NCBI GenBank assembly: GCA_024998815.1
Contig: JACEUQ010000001.1
Span: forward strand, 1,054,001-1,118,000
Direction: 5' to 3'
DNA: 64,000 nucleotides
DNA from: Opitutus sp.
GTDB taxonomy: Bacteria; Verrucomicrobiota; Verrucomicrobiia; Opitutales; Opitutaceae
How positions within the stretch are numbered: position 1 is the first letter of the stretch; every line of letters begins with the position of its first letter. The position numbers and the translations under genes are program-made. Under the pieces are notes generated by a model. That model had not been told where the DNA came from. It saw only the letters and a list, made by a program, of their open reading frames with translations, and ran no database searches. Below, piece after piece: positions 1 through 9,029 of the stretch.

Positions 1-2
1 AC

Positions 3-647
3 GCCGAATTTTTACGCCGACTGGTGCAGGCCGAGACCCAGGACCGCCAGATCCGGGCGCTGGAGCGGCGCATCCAGGCAGCGCGCTTCCCGGTCAAGAA
101 AACCGTCGACCAGTTCCAGTGGGACTGGCCCAAGGAGTTGAACGAAGCGCAGGTGCGGCACCTCTTCGAACTGGGCTTTGTCAAGGAGCGCACCAACGCG
201 GTGTTTTGCGGTGGTGTGGGGCTTGGGAAGACACATCTCGCGAGCGCGTTGGGCTACGCGGCGTGCCAGGCGGGCTACACGGTGCTGTTTACGACGGCGG
301 TGGACGCGATCAACGCCCTGGTCACCGCCCAGTCCCTGCACCGGTTGCAAGCCGAGTTGAAGCGTTACATGACCCCTGCGGTGCTCGTGCTCGATGAGGT
401 CGGCTACCTGCCGCTCGACAAGTCGGGGGCCGACCTGCTCTTCCAGATCGTCAGCCAACGCTACGAACGCGGCTCGCTGATCGTCACCACCAACAAGGCC
501 TACAAACACTGGGCAGGGATCTTTAACAACGACGCTGGCATCACCGCGGCGATCCTGGACCGCCTACTGCACCGGGCCCAGACCGTCGTCATCGAGGGCA
601 AATCCTACCGCATGAAAGACCGCCTGGCCGACGAACCTGCAAGCTGA
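3..647 (+). CDS. istB: IS21-type transposition helper ATPase (IstB), N-terminus cut by window edge
   Basis: AAA+ ATPase that in IS21-family elements activates the IstA transposase and selects target DNA. The frame is open to the first base, so the true start lies upstream; 214 residues are visible against about 250 in the family. Walker A (GVGLGKTH) and Walker B (VLVLDEVGYLPL) are present, followed by the conserved IVTTNK stretch. The istA gene expected upstream is outside the window. The right end of the element probably lies within about 650-740, but I could not fix a terminal repeat. Family call is firm; whether the element is intact cannot be seen. Confidence 0.93.
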   Translation, partial: AEFLRRLVQAETQDRQIRALERRIQAARFPVKKTVDQFQWDWPKELNEAQVRHLFELGFVKERTNAVFCGGVGLGKTHLASALGYAACQAGYTVLFTTAVDAINALVTAQSLHRLQAELKRYMTPAVLVLDEVGYLPLDKSGADLLFQIVSQRYERGSLIVTTNKAYKHWAGIFNNDAGITAAILDRLLHRAQTVVIEGKSYRMKDRLADEPAS

Positions 648-743
648 CCGGGCCTGATGATCGGCCCCTGGCGGGGCCGGTCATCGGCTTTTACGACAGG
701 TGATTTTGTAACCGCCAGAAATAGACGGTGTTCGCGCCGCCGC

Positions 744-953
744 TCACACAAAGCGATCCCTCCACTTTATTACGGTGTTCGGCCTGGTGTTGCAGCGGCG
801 CGCCACCTCTTGCACCTGCTCGCCACTCACGCACCCAAGGATCATCCGGGCGCGCTCAACTCGCTGCCTCGACTCAATCCGGCTGGTTGCCCGTTTTTCT
901 AGGGATTGCTGATCCCCCTCGCTACAAGTGATTCGCACGGCTTTTCGTCCCAT
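744..953 (-). pseudogene. IS630-type transposase N-terminal remnant
   Basis: Only the first 69 residues of an IS630-like transposase remain: the helix-turn-helix DNA-binding region (ERARMILGCVSGEQVQEVA, then RRCNTRPNTVIKWRDRF). A stop follows immediately and no catalytic DDE domain is found downstream on this strand. The remnant abuts the end of the IS21 copy, whose arrival probably truncated it. Its sequence differs from the IS630 copy at 55.2-56.6 kb, so it comes from another element. A functional protein is unlikely. Confidence 0.7.
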
Positions 954-1182
954 CTACAAAGCGGATACAATATCACTTATTATTGCAAGTAAGCACTAGA
1001 AGCCTGCGCTACGTCGAACCGATCTCGGCTATAACATTATTTCAAATGCTTTAGTAGGTAGTAACATTTAGAGTGTCGCATCAAAGGTAGCGGTGCTTCA
1101 GCCCGCATCTGGATGGTAAACCTGCGGGCTAAAGCACCGTACTCCCCGGAGGCGGGCGGAAGCACCGCTACTTCGGAGGGCG
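954..1182. other. Intergenic stretch with dispersed palindromic repeats
   Basis: No gene recognised. Around 998-1050 lies a piece (AGAAGCCTGCGCTACGTCGA and onward, ending near ATAACATTATTTCAAATG) that recurs at 3802-3853. At 1091-1139 a hairpin with arms CGGTGCTTCAGCCCGC and GCGGGCTAAAGCACCG (15 of 16 pairs) lies just past the lpxK stop and may end its transcript. Confidence 0.6.
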
Positions 1183-2379
1183 CTACTCCACCCCGGCTCG
1201 CGCCGGAGCATCATGGAAACAGATGCGCTCCACCGCTTCGTCGAAGTCGGCCGCCCCTCGAATGATGTCGATCTCCAGCCGTAGGTAATAAATGGGCACC
1301 GCACAGGGTAGGCCTTCAGGCAGGCGCACGGCGTCTTTTTCCGTGGTCACGATGAACTCGACCTTTTGCTCAATGCCCTCGGTGAACAGTTCAACGAAGT
1401 CCTCCGAGGTGAACCGGTAGTGGTCGAGGAAGCGGCGGGTAAACTGGATACGGCCGCCCAAATCGCGCACGAATTTCTCAAAGCTCTCCGGCACGGCGAT
1501 ACCGCTAAACGCCCCCACGCGTTTGCCGTCCAGCCAATCGAGCGGCTGGCGTTCGTCGCTACCCACGCGTTGCAGGTATTGGGGACGGTGCGCACACTCG
1601 ATCAGGTCCACGCCCGGGTTGTGCGTCTGAATGAGTTCTTCGAGCTCCAAATCGCGCTCGCCATCGGACTTGGTCAGGAAAACGTAGCTGGCTCGTTTGA
1701 GGTGCTTAATCGGCTCGCGAAGGATACCGCGCGGCAGCAGGTGGCCGTTGCCAAAGGGATTGGTCTTGTCGACCAGCAGCAAATTGAGCCGGCCCTTGAG
1801 CGGCAGGTACTGAAAACCATCGTCCAGGATGAGCGTGTCGCAGCCGAATTTTTTAATGGCGTAGGCACCGGCTTTGACGCGGTTTTTATCCACGATGACG
1901 AGCACGCCAGGGAGATTGCGCGCCAGCATGTAGGGCTCGTCACCGGCGGTTTCGGAGTCGAGTAACACGCGCTTGCCGTCGCTGACGATGCGCGGCGGCG
2001 GCTCTTCGGTGTGCGAGAGCCGGTACCACCACTTTTTCCACATCGGGGCGGATTTACTGCGGTAACCGCGCGAGAGGATGGCGACTTTGCGACCGCGGTC
2101 GCGCAGGGCTGCGGCGAATTTTTCCACCACCGGAGTCTTGCCGGTGCCGCCGACGGTCAAGTTACCCACCACCACGACGAGGCAACCCAGCGGTTGATCG
2201 TGGAGGATGCGTTTCTGGTAAAGCCACAGGCGCGCCTGGGCGATGCCGCTAAAAAGGTAAGATAATCCCTGCAAAAACCCCGCGAAAACGGTCGCGCGCA
2301 CCCCTTCGCGCCGACCGAAAATGACATCGATCGTGTAGTGTTCGAAGGTGTTGAGTTGGCGTTTGAGCCAGGACGACAT
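1183..2379 (-). CDS. lpxK: Tetraacyldisaccharide 4'-kinase
   Basis: Phosphorylates the 4' position of the lipid A disaccharide at the inner face of the cytoplasmic membrane, a late step of the Raetz pathway. The 398-residue protein carries an N-terminal amphipathic/hydrophobic stretch, the P-loop [12 protein letters not shown] near residues 71-82, the SRGYRSK segment and the [12 protein letters not shown] motif, all diagnostic of LpxK. A little longer than the usual 320-350 residues, with the extra length near the middle and C-terminus. It stands alone, between mobile DNA on one side and a divergent aminotransferase gene on the other. No Shine-Dalgarno sequence precedes the ATG. Shows that the organism makes lipid A. 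Confidence 0.93.
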   Translation of the reverse strand: MSSWLKRQLNTFEHYTIDVIFGRREGVRATVFAGFLQGLSYLFSGIAQARLWLYQKRILHDQPLGCLVVVVGNLTVGGTGKTPVVEKFAAALRDRGRKVAILSRGYRSKSAPMWKKWWYRLSHTEEPPPRIVSDGKRVLLDSETAGDEPYMLARNLPGVLVIVDKNRVKAGAYAIKKFGCDTLILDDGFQYLPLKGRLNLLLVDKTNPFGNGHLLPRGILREPIKHLKRASYVFLTKSDGERDLELEELIQTHNPGVDLIECAHRPQYLQRVGSDERQPLDWLDGKRVGAFSGIAVPESFEKFVRDLGGRIQFTRRFLDHYRFTSEDFVELFTEGIEQKVEFIVTTEKDAVRLPEGLPCAVPIYYLRLEIDIIRGAADFDEAVERICFHDAPARAGVE

Positions 2380-2526
2380 GCGGACGGATTAGGGAGTTGA
2401 CGGAGGGCGGGCGGGGGCGATTGGCTCACTGTTCTACCACGCCGCAAGCCGGGTCACGCAACTTAATCCTCTGCAAGTTGCCGACATCCTCCGGGGCGCG
2501 TCGCCGGTGGACATCCACACACGCCC

Positions 2527-3621
2527 ATGAGCTACAAACTCTTCATCCCCGGTCCGATTGCCGTCTCCGACAAGACCCTGCGCGCCATGGCTCAGCCCAT
2601 GATCGGCCACCGCAGCACCGATTTCGTGGCGCTCTACAACTCCATTCAACCGGACTTGCAGGCGCTCTTCTACACCAAGGATCCGGTGTACCTGTCCACC
2701 AGCTCCGCTTGGGGCGTGATGGAAGGCGCCCTGCGCAACGTCTGCCACAAGAAGGTGCTCAACTGCATGAATGGCGCGTTCTCCGACAAGTGGAACGACG
2801 TCGCCCTGCGCTGCGGCAAACAGGCCACCGCCCTCAAGTTTGACTGGGGCCAGCCCGTCGATCCCGAGGCCGTCCGCAAGGAGCTCGCCACCGGCGCCTA
2901 CGACTGCGTCACCATCATTCACAACGAGACCTCCACCGGCACGATGAGCGACATCAACGCGCTCGCCGCCGTCCTGCGCGAGTTCCCTGACGTCATCTCG
3001 ATCATCGACACGGTCAGCTCCTTCACCGTCGTTCCGATCAAGAAGGACGAGCTCGGTATCGACATCGTCATCACCGGTTCGCAAAAGGCCCTCGCCATGC
3101 CCCCGGGCCTGGCGCTGATCACCGTTTCCAAGAAGGCCCTGGAGCGCTCCGCTCTCGCCAAGGACCGCGGGTATTATTTCGACCTGATCGAGTTCCAGAA
3201 GAACCACGAGGCCGGCATGACCCCGAGCACCCCGTGCATCGCCCTGATCTACGCGCTCAAGTCCAAGCTCGAAGACATCATGGCCGAGGGCATCGAGGCC
3301 CGTTACGCCCGCCACGCCCGCCTCAACAAGATGGTGCAAGACTTCATCTTCTCGAAGGGTTTTAAGCTGTTCCCCAAGGAGGGCTACGGCTCGGTCGCGC
3401 TGAACTGCTTTGCCAACACCCAGAACATCGACCTCGGCGTGTTGAACAAGGTCCTCAAGTCCAAGCACAAGCTGGTGATCGACGGCGGTTACGGCAAGTT
3501 GAAGGGCAAGACCTTCCGCATTTCCAACATGGGTGACGAAACCGACGCGACCATCGCCGAGCTGATCAAGGCCCTAGATGCCGCCTTGGCCGAGACGCCC
3601 AAGGCAGCCCCGGCCGCCTAA
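2527..3621 (+). CDS. Class V PLP aminotransferase (serine-pyruvate/alanine-glyoxylate type)
   Basis: Pyridoxal-phosphate enzyme, likely transferring an amino group between serine or alanine and glyoxylate or pyruvate. The 364 residues begin with the family signature FIPGPIAVS and GHRSTDF; the Schiff-base lysine is Lys187 in GSQKALAMPPG, preceded by the cofactor aspartate in IIDTVSS. The C-terminus ends in a short Ala/Pro-rich tail. The substrate cannot be told from sequence alone; alanine-glyoxylate, serine-glyoxylate and serine-pyruvate enzymes share these motifs. Monocistronic: divergent from lpxK and followed by a strong terminator. No Shine-Dalgarno sequence before the ATG. Confidence 0.88.
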   Translation: MSYKLFIPGPIAVSDKTLRAMAQPMIGHRSTDFVALYNSIQPDLQALFYTKDPVYLSTSSAWGVMEGALRNVCHKKVLNCMNGAFSDKWNDVALRCGKQATALKFDWGQPVDPEAVRKELATGAYDCVTIIHNETSTGTMSDINALAAVLREFPDVISIIDTVSSFTVVPIKKDELGIDIVITGSQKALAMPPGLALITVSKKALERSALAKDRGYYFDLIEFQKNHEAGMTPSTPCIALIYALKSKLEDIMAEGIEARYARHARLNKMVQDFIFSKGFKLFPKEGYGSVALNCFANTQNIDLGVLNKVLKSKHKLVIDGGYGKLKGKTFRISNMGDETDATIAELIKALDAALAETPKAAPAA

Positions 3622-3649
3622 GCGAACGCCACCTAGCGTTAAAAAAAAC

Positions 3650-3678
3650 AAAGCCGACCGGTCCTGGTCGGCTTTTTT
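3650..3678 (+). terminator. Intrinsic terminator of the aminotransferase gene
   Basis: Stem AAAGCCGACC paired with GGTCGGCTTT around a short loop, followed by a run of T, 28 bases past the stop codon. Confidence 0.9.
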
Positions 3679-3763
3679 ATTGATGAGATTCGTAGGGGCC
3701 CCGTTCAGCCACCCACCCCCTAGAAACGCTAGTACGTTTCAAATAAATCTGTAGCCGCCTGAA

Positions 3764-3818
3764 GTAGCGCAGACTTCCAGTCTGCTCATCATAAAAGCAG
3801 TCTAGAAGCCTGCGCTAC
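3764..3818. repeat. Dispersed inverted repeat
   Basis: Arms GTAGCGCAGACTTCCAGTC... and ...CTAGAAGCCTGCGCTAC pair over 23 bases with about three mismatches around a 9-base loop. One arm recurs at 998-1016 and the other at 40888-40912, so this is a dispersed family rather than a gene-specific terminator. Confidence 0.65.
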
Positions 3819-3869
3819 GTCGAGCCCGATCCCGGCTATAACATTATTTGAAATGCGCTATTTGAAGGC

Positions 3870-4021
3870 CTATAGGCGCTCGATCCGCGAGGTCGCACCG
3901 ACCACCAACTTCGAGGGCAACAGGATCGTCTGACGCGATTCGCCGGGGGCTTCCAGCCGATTGATCAGCCGGCGAAGGGTGGCCGCCCCCATCTCTTCAT
4001 CCACCACCTCGGAGGTGGTGA
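3870..4021 (-). pseudogene. LacI-family regulator, C-terminal half of a split gene
   Basis: Encodes the last 50 or so residues of a LacI/GalR-type sugar-responsive repressor: TTSEVVDEEMGAATLRRLIN, then the ETILLP-like stretch QTILLPSKLVV and a stop. Upstream, at exactly VTTSEVV, the frame runs into the end of an insertion sequence. The other half of the gene, ending in the same VITTSEVV, lies on the same strand at 10289-10775. The two halves fit together as one gene interrupted by about 6.3 kb. Neither half can make a working repressor. Confidence 0.75.
4001..4021. repeat. Palindromic 21-bp junction sequence, one of three copies
   Basis: A palindrome with core CCACCTCGGAGGTGG lies here, at 5850-5870 and at 10289-10309, each time directly against an insertion-sequence end beginning CTGG(A/G)GTTTGGCC or its complement. 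At the outer two copies it also encodes TTSEVV of the split LacI gene, so it is probably the duplicated target. Confidence 0.7.
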
Positions 4022-4124
4022 CTGGAGTTTGGCCTCTGACTAGTTGGCCCGGAGAAGGCCGTAGAGATAAATGGGGCGTCGGGCCCATGGGAAAAAGCGT
4101 GGCCATGAACGATGGTGTCGGACC

Positions 4125-4382
4125 ATGAGCACCACCACCAAAGTTCAGCGCATCATCCGCAAAAACAGTGAGCAGTGGTATGTGACATTACCCGCTTCCA
4201 TCGCCCAGACGATGGGGTTCGCCAAGTCGGAGGCCGTCGAGTGGACCGTCACCGACGCGCATCATTTGGTCCTCTCACGCAGTCTGGTCGCGCCCGTTAT
4301 GCCGGTCACGCCCGAGCTGGTGGACGTAGGCGTTAAAAAAAAGTCCAGTTGGGTTTATCCGATCGGCTGGGACGACTTATGA
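4125..4382 (+). CDS. AbrB/MazE-like small DNA-binding protein inside the insertion sequence
   Basis: An 85-residue protein starting at the ATG of MSTTTKVQRIIRKNSEQWYV; an upstream in-frame ATG at 4071 gives a basic extension without support. The segment IIRKNSEQWYVTLPASIAQT followed by MGFAKSEAVEWTV reads like the swapped-hairpin AbrB/SpoVT fold of antitoxins and transition-state regulators. Its stop overlaps the transposase start (ATGA), so translation of the two is coupled. A role in dosing or regulating the transposase is inferred from position; a toxin partner is not seen. Fold assignment is moderate because the protein is short. Confidence 0.65.
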   Translation: MSTTTKVQRIIRKNSEQWYVTLPASIAQTMGFAKSEAVEWTVTDAHHLVLSRSLVAPVMPVTPELVDVGVKKKSSWVYPIGWDDL

Positions 4383-5791
4383 AACGGGCTTGTGCTGCGG
4401 CTTGCGCCGCCCCCGAGTGCGCCCGGAGACTGCAGGGGCATCTCATGGCGGCACTGGTTTCACCGTGCCGGGGGACTCTTACCAACCTGATTTGTCTGTG
4501 CGGGCGTGCCCAGCAGGACTGGACGGCCGACTACCGGTTGTATTCGCGTGACCGGGTGAAGCCGGCGGGGCTTTTCCGCACGGTCCTCCATGAGCTTGAG
4601 GTAAACCTGCCGGCGCTTACCCCGTTGGTGGCCGCCATCGATGACACCCTGGTACGCAAAACCGGGGTCAAGATCGACGGCGTCGGCTGGAAACGCGATC
4701 CGCTCGGCCCCGCGTTCCAAACCAACCTGGTGCGCGGCCAGCGCTATGTGCAACTCTCTGCGGCCTGGCCTGGTTCCGACGGACACGCCCGGATGATTCC
4801 GGTGGATTTCACCCACGCGCCGACGCCGCCAAAGCCGGGTAAAAAAGCCACTACCGACGAGGTTCAGCAGTACACGGAGAAGAAAAAACAGCAGCGGCTT
4901 AATGTCGTCGCGCTCGCCCGCATCCAGCAGCTTCGCCAGGCGCTGCCAGACACGCGCAAACTGGTGGTCGCCGGCGATGGCAGTTACACCAATGCGGTCG
5001 TACTCAAGGGCCTGCCCGCCAAGACCGTTTATATCGGCCGGATCCGCCGGGACGCCGTGCTCAACGCCCTGCCTGGACCACCCGCGGCCACCGGTCGCCC
5101 GCCGGTCTATGGCGCGCCGGTCCAGACCCCGGAAGAGCTGCGCACCGACGACACCGTGGCCTGGCAAAGCGTCGAGGCTTATGCGGCCGGAAAAAAGCAC
5201 ACCTTTAAAATCAAGACCCTCGGGCCGGTGCTGTGGCGTAAAGCCGGGGCGACGCTCCCGTTGCAAGTCATGGTGATCGCCCCGGTGGGCTACCGATTGC
5301 GCGCAGGCTCGAAGCTGCTCTATCGCCAGCCTGCCTTCTTGGTTTGCACCGACCCGGATATGCCCGTGGGTGACCAACTCCAGTATTACCTCTGGCGTTG
5401 GGGCATCGAGGGAAACTTCCGGGATGAGAAAACCCTGATCGGCACCGGCCAGGCACAACTGCGCACCGCCGCCTCCAACCGCAACCAACCCGCCGCCACC
5501 GTCGCCGCCTATGCGCTGTTGTTAATCGCCGCCCTGCTCTTCGGCGATCCTGCGGGGCAAACCCCTGATCCGCCGCCGCATCTTCGCCCGCCCAAATGGC
5601 GCACGCACTCTTCGGGCGCCTCGCCTGCGACCAGTTCCACGGGGGACCTCTTGCGCACCCTGCGCAGCGAATGCTGGGCCGACCAGATCGCCCCAGAGAG
5701 TTTCTCCGACTTCACGTCGACCGACCCTCCCTCCACGAACTCATCAAAAGCGCCACCCTTCTTGGCTGAAGCACTCTTCCGCGCTGCGTAA
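4379..5791 (+). CDS. DDE transposase (IS4/IS701-like)
   Basis: Starts at the ATG overlapping the stop of the upstream AbrB-like gene and gives 470 residues. Candidate catalytic acidic residues lie in AAIDDTLVRKTG, VVAGDGSYTN and the later GIEGNFRDEKTLIG, the spacing expected of an RNase-H-fold DDE enzyme of the IS4/IS701 group. The frame is intact and both element ends are present, so it may be active. A diverged C-terminal fragment of a related transposase lies just beyond the right end in opposite orientation. The exact family is uncertain; transposase identity is firm. Confidence 0.85.
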   Translation: MKRACAAACAAPECARRLQGHLMAALVSPCRGTLTNLICLCGRAQQDWTADYRLYSRDRVKPAGLFRTVLHELEVNLPALTPLVAAIDDTLVRKTGVKIDGVGWKRDPLGPAFQTNLVRGQRYVQLSAAWPGSDGHARMIPVDFTHAPTPPKPGKKATTDEVQQYTEKKKQQRLNVVALARIQQLRQALPDTRKLVVAGDGSYTNAVVLKGLPAKTVYIGRIRRDAVLNALPGPPAATGRPPVYGAPVQTPEELRTDDTVAWQSVEAYAAGKKHTFKIKTLGPVLWRKAGATLPLQVMVIAPVGYRLRAGSKLLYRQPAFLVCTDPDMPVGDQLQYYLWRWGIEGNFRDEKTLIGTGQAQLRTAASNRNQPAATVAAYALLLIAALLFGDPAGQTPDPPPHLRPPKWRTHSSGASPATSSTGDLLRTLRSECWADQIAPESFSDFTSTDPPSTNSSKAPPFLAEALFRAA

Positions 5792-5870
5792 CCGGGCCTC
5801 CGGCCGCTTCGCATCCACCTGCTTTTGGGGCCAAACTCCAGCCACCACCCCACCACCTCGGAGGTGGTGA

Positions 5871-6071
5871 CTGGAGTTTGGCCCCAAAACGAGTTGAGAT
5901 CCGTCCCCCCCAGCTAAGGTAGAAGCGTACCGCAGGTAGCAACGGCATGGGTTTCGATGCGTTCGTGGACGTGCGGGTGGCTGTTGCGAAGTCTGCGAAA
6001 CTCTCCGGAGTGATCAGCTCAGATCGCCATACATGATGCGCAGCACCTGTATGGTTCTTGGCACGAGTTAA
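5871..6071 (-). pseudogene. Right-end remnant of a second, related insertion sequence
   Basis: Begins with the same terminal sequence CTGGAGTTTGGCCCC in inverted orientation. On the minus strand it encodes WRSELITPESFADFATATRT followed by STNASKPMPLLP, which lines up with the C-terminus of the neighbouring transposase (QIAPESFSDFTSTDPPSTNS). The homology stops abruptly at the 3' end of the group II intron, so the rest of the gene has been lost or displaced. A related but diverged element, not a duplicate of the intact one. Confidence 0.65.
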
Positions 6072-6127
6072 GTAGAGTAGAGAGAGCCGCGCGTCGGTAA
6101 CCCGTCAGCGCGACCCTCCCCCTCGTC

Positions 6128-6160
6128 AAACCGTGCAAGCGGTTTTCCCGCACACGGCTT
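6128..6160 (-). ncRNA. Group II intron domain V
   Basis: The minus-strand sequence AAGCCGTGTGCGGGAAAACC continuing to GCACGGTTT folds into the short bulged hairpin typical of domain V, with an AGC triad at its base and a GAAA-type tip. Domain VI follows down to about 6075. Confidence 0.7.
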
Positions 6161-6198
6161 ACCGAGTCCCCATTCTTTCGGTTTGGTTTCAGCGGAGT

Positions 6199-7121
6199 TC
6201 ATTGCTTCCAAGCCGCCGTAAGCGGCCAGTGCCATAGTTTGTATTGACCATGCAAACGGTCGTCGGTGAAGAACTCGAAGAGTCCGTGGGTGCGGCTATA
6301 CTTTCGCCACAGCCACCGCCGCAACCGGTTGCGCACAAAAGCCTGCTGGTTACTAAACACGTGCGTGCTGTTGCCGTAATGAAACGCCGTCGCCCAACCG
6401 CGAGTGATTTGGTTGACCTTGCGGACCACCGCCACCGCCGGTTGGTTGCGCGTTCGCACATCTAGCTCCATCCGCACTTTGTCGCGTAACTTGGCCAGAC
6501 TTTTCGCACTGGGTTCCACGTGCGGATACCTTCGTTTGCTCTTCATGCCTTGCCGCCATGCGACGGAAAAACCGAGGAACTCAAAGCCTTCCTTTCGTGT
6601 ATCCACCAGTCGGGTTTTCTCTTCGTTGAGCTTTAACTTACGTGCCTCCAGCCACCGTTTCAGTCGCGTTTGCAGCCCCGCCCCTTGACCCGGTTTGCAC
6701 AGGATCAGGAGGTCGTCGGCGTAACGCACCATCGTCGGCTTTTGTTCGCACTTCTCATTCACCGCATGATCGAGGTCGTTGAGGTAGAGGTTCGCCAGCA
6801 GAGGCGATATAACTCCGCCTTGTGGCGTGCCACACCGGTTCGCGCTCACCTTGCGGCACCCCGTGTCCCGGTCCTCTTCCACGATGGGTGCTCGCAGCCA
6901 CGTTTTTATTAAACGCAACACGCTCCCATCGCTCACCCGTTTGGCCACCAATTGCAGGAGTTCGCGGTGCGGGATCATATCGAAGTAGCTCGATAAATCC
7001 GCGTCCACCACCTCCACCTTTCCGCTCAGCATGGCTTCCTTGACCTTATCCATCGCCTGATGGGTCCGACGTTTCGGCCGGTAGGCGTAGGAATGGTCAT
7101 GGAAGTCCGCCTCTAGGATTG
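6199..7121 (-). pseudogene. ltrA: Group II intron reverse transcriptase/maturase, C-terminal part
   Basis: Continues the intron protein from ILEADFHDHSYAYRPKRRTH. It contains the palm-domain aspartates (VVDADLSSYFDMIPH), the template-contact segment GTPQGGVISPLLANLYL, the catalytic VRYADDLLILC, and the maturase X domain (GWATAFHYGNSTHVF). No clear HNH endonuclease domain follows, which fits the short bacterial classes. The upstream part lies at 9030-9858 on the other side of an inserted element, so no full protein can be made at present unless the element excises precisely. Confidence 0.88.
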
Positions 7122-9029
7122 AGCCTCCTCGAAAAGCCTTTCGCAACGGGCGTATTCCCGCCCCGGCCGGCCACTGGGGGCGCAAACAGCCCTGAACGAA
7201 CTCGGTTTACGTGTTCACGAAGGGGCGGCGGCCTAAAAACAGCCCCGGCCCCATCACCAAGGTCGCTTTTCCAACGGCGAAGTCCACGGCGGTTCGCTCC
7301 GGGGCTTTTGCACCGAACTAATTGAACCGATTTGGGTTAGCCGCGACGAGCGAAGCGACTCAGGCCGCCAAGGGCAGCGGCTTTTCCTGAGACTTCCTCG
7401 CGCGCACCAAAATCATCCGGTCAAAGTTGTGCGCGAGGATCTTCAGGGTCAGTTCGCTGCGCACCGCCGCCAACCCGCGACGACCCGGCCGGCCGAACCC
7501 GTGGTTGAACTTGAGCGTAAACATCAGCGACTCGATCGCGCTGCGCTCGGCGCGAAGCGTGATATAATCCTGGTGGTTCCACAGTTCCTCGCCGAGCAAG
7601 GCGCGCCCCTTGGCGCCGGAGATGCTCACCTTGGCCACCTTCAGCTCGTATGCCTGCGCCAGCCCTTCGGCGCTGGAGTAGCCGTCGTCGACGTTCGCGC
7701 TCGCCGGCACCAGGCCCGTGTTGGCGATATTCTGGATCAGCAGGGGCACCAGTTGCTTGCAATCAGCCACGTTGCCCGCGTCGAGAATCAGCGCGGTGAC
7801 AAAACCGCCGCGGCTGCGGGCCAATTGCGGCTTGTAGCCAATCACCGGTTCCCGCCCGCCTTTTTCAATAAAAGCAGCACTGCGATCGGCCAGGCTGAGG
7901 ACCCTTTCCCTCGACTTGGTCTTCACCCCATCATGCACCCGCGCAATGCTTTGCTGGATCGTCGTAATCACCGCGACCACGTCCCCGTGGATGCAGTCCA
8001 GTAGGTCTTCCGCGATCCGGCGCTTGGAGGGCCGCAGCTTGGCCAGTTTAACATTTGCTTCGGCCTCTGCGGCTTCTACTTGGGTGAGCAACTTGCCGCC
8101 CAACTTGCAGGCGATTTGGTAAAACTGGTCGTAGAGCAGCCGGAGTTTTTGGGCTCGGCGGGGACCACCACCCAGCAGGGCGATGGCGCGGGCGCTCTTT
8201 CGCAACTCCTCCAGCCAGTGGTCTTTGAAGCCATCCTGCAGCGAGTTAAGCCCGACCTGGTCGAGCTTGCCGCCCATGCGGTAGGCTCGCTCAAAGAGGC
8301 GGTAAATGATACCGGAGTCTGTTGGCCAGCAACTGGATGCCTTGATCGCCGTGCTGTCCAGGGTGATATCGGTAAACGAATCGAGCCCTTCGGCCAAAAT
8401 ATCGGCCAATTGGGCCCGGTGGATCAGGGCGAGAGTACTCTCACTCAGGCGATTTATCAGGGGGCCAACGGTATTAGGTGCAGGCAGCGTGTACCCCAAA
8501 TCATCGAGCAAGGTGCGCAACGATGCCGATTCAAGCAGCACCATCCGGGGGCAGGCACTGTATTGCGACCCCAAGTAACCGGTGGCCATGGCCGTGATAA
8601 AAACCACAACAGCGGGGGTGCGCGGACGCCCTGCGGCGAGGAACTCGGCTTGCGTTTTTTCCGCCGTGCCTGACGCCGGCACGGCGAACAACGCCTCGGT
8701 CTGCGCCAGTTCGAACTCCCGGTCCTTCCGCCGTTCGCGCTTTTCCGCCATGGCGTGGGCGTCGAGATCGGCGGTCATGGCCACTTCGATTTCGGGGTGG
8801 GACCGCCAAAAGCGCTGTAATTGCAGTAAGAAATCACCAAAATCACTGCGCGCCGGGGTTGAAAAGAAGTCGCCGGAGGGATAAACGATCGATTCGTTAC
8901 TTGATAATTTAACGCCGCTACTTATTTTGTTTCCTGTTTTCATGCAGTATAATACGGCACTTTTACAGTAAACTTAAATCACATAAGTTGTTTTTACTAG
9001 AAAAAACCAAAAACCTTTTCGAGGAGGCT
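7122..9029 (-). mobile_element. DDE insertion sequence inside the group II intron
   Basis: 1908 bases bounded by 15-base inverted repeats AGCCTCCTCGAAAAG. Flanked by a 9-base direct repeat CTAGGATTG (7113-7121 and 9030-9038), a clean target duplication. Carries one full transposase gene. Confidence 0.88.
7360..8943 (-). CDS. DDE transposase (ISNCY/IS5-like)
   Basis: A 527-residue transposase. The N-terminal third is helical and charged (KRERRKDREFELAQTEALF). Likely catalytic acidic residues lie in FTDITLDSTAIKASSCWP, in SANVDDGYSSAEGL, and in RAERSAIESLMFTLKFNHGF with the following GRPGRRGLAAVRSELTLKIL, a C-terminus typical of IS4/IS5/ISNCY-type enzymes. The gene is intact and its element has both ends and a target duplication, so recent activity is plausible. 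The family name is less certain than the function; a second, distantly similar transposase lies at 22634-24127. Confidence 0.85.
   Translation of the reverse strand: MKTGNKISSGVKLSSNESIVYPSGDFFSTPARSDFGDFLLQLQRFWRSHPEIEVAMTADLDAHAMAEKRERRKDREFELAQTEALFAVPASGTAEKTQAEFLAAGRPRTPAVVVFITAMATGYLGSQYSACPRMVLLESASLRTLLDDLGYTLPAPNTVGPLINRLSESTLALIHRAQLADILAEGLDSFTDITLDSTAIKASSCWPTDSGIIYRLFERAYRMGGKLDQVGLNSLQDGFKDHWLEELRKSARAIALLGGGPRRAQKLRLLYDQFYQIACKLGGKLLTQVEAAEAEANVKLAKLRPSKRRIAEDLLDCIHGDVVAVITTIQQSIARVHDGVKTKSRERVLSLADRSAAFIEKGGREPVIGYKPQLARSRGGFVTALILDAGNVADCKQLVPLLIQNIANTGLVPASANVDDGYSSAEGLAQAYELKVAKVSISGAKGRALLGEELWNHQDYITLRAERSAIESLMFTLKFNHGFGRPGRRGLAAVRSELTLKILAHNFDRMILVRARKSQEKPLPLAA

Larger units (their letters stand above)
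4022..5841 (+). mobile_element. Intact DDE insertion sequence with AbrB-like passenger
   Basis: Left end CTGGAGTTTGGCCTCTGACT, right end GGGGCCAAACTCCAG; the outer 13 bases are perfect inverted repeats. It holds an AbrB-like gene and a DDE transposase, overlapping by four bases. Flanked on both sides by the palindrome with core CCACCTCGGAGGTGG. About 1.8 kb. Confidence 0.75.

Noticed and set aside
2434-3468. A 344-residue frame opposite the aminotransferase
   Set aside because: Same GC-bias effect; the aminotransferase has a clear active site and terminator.
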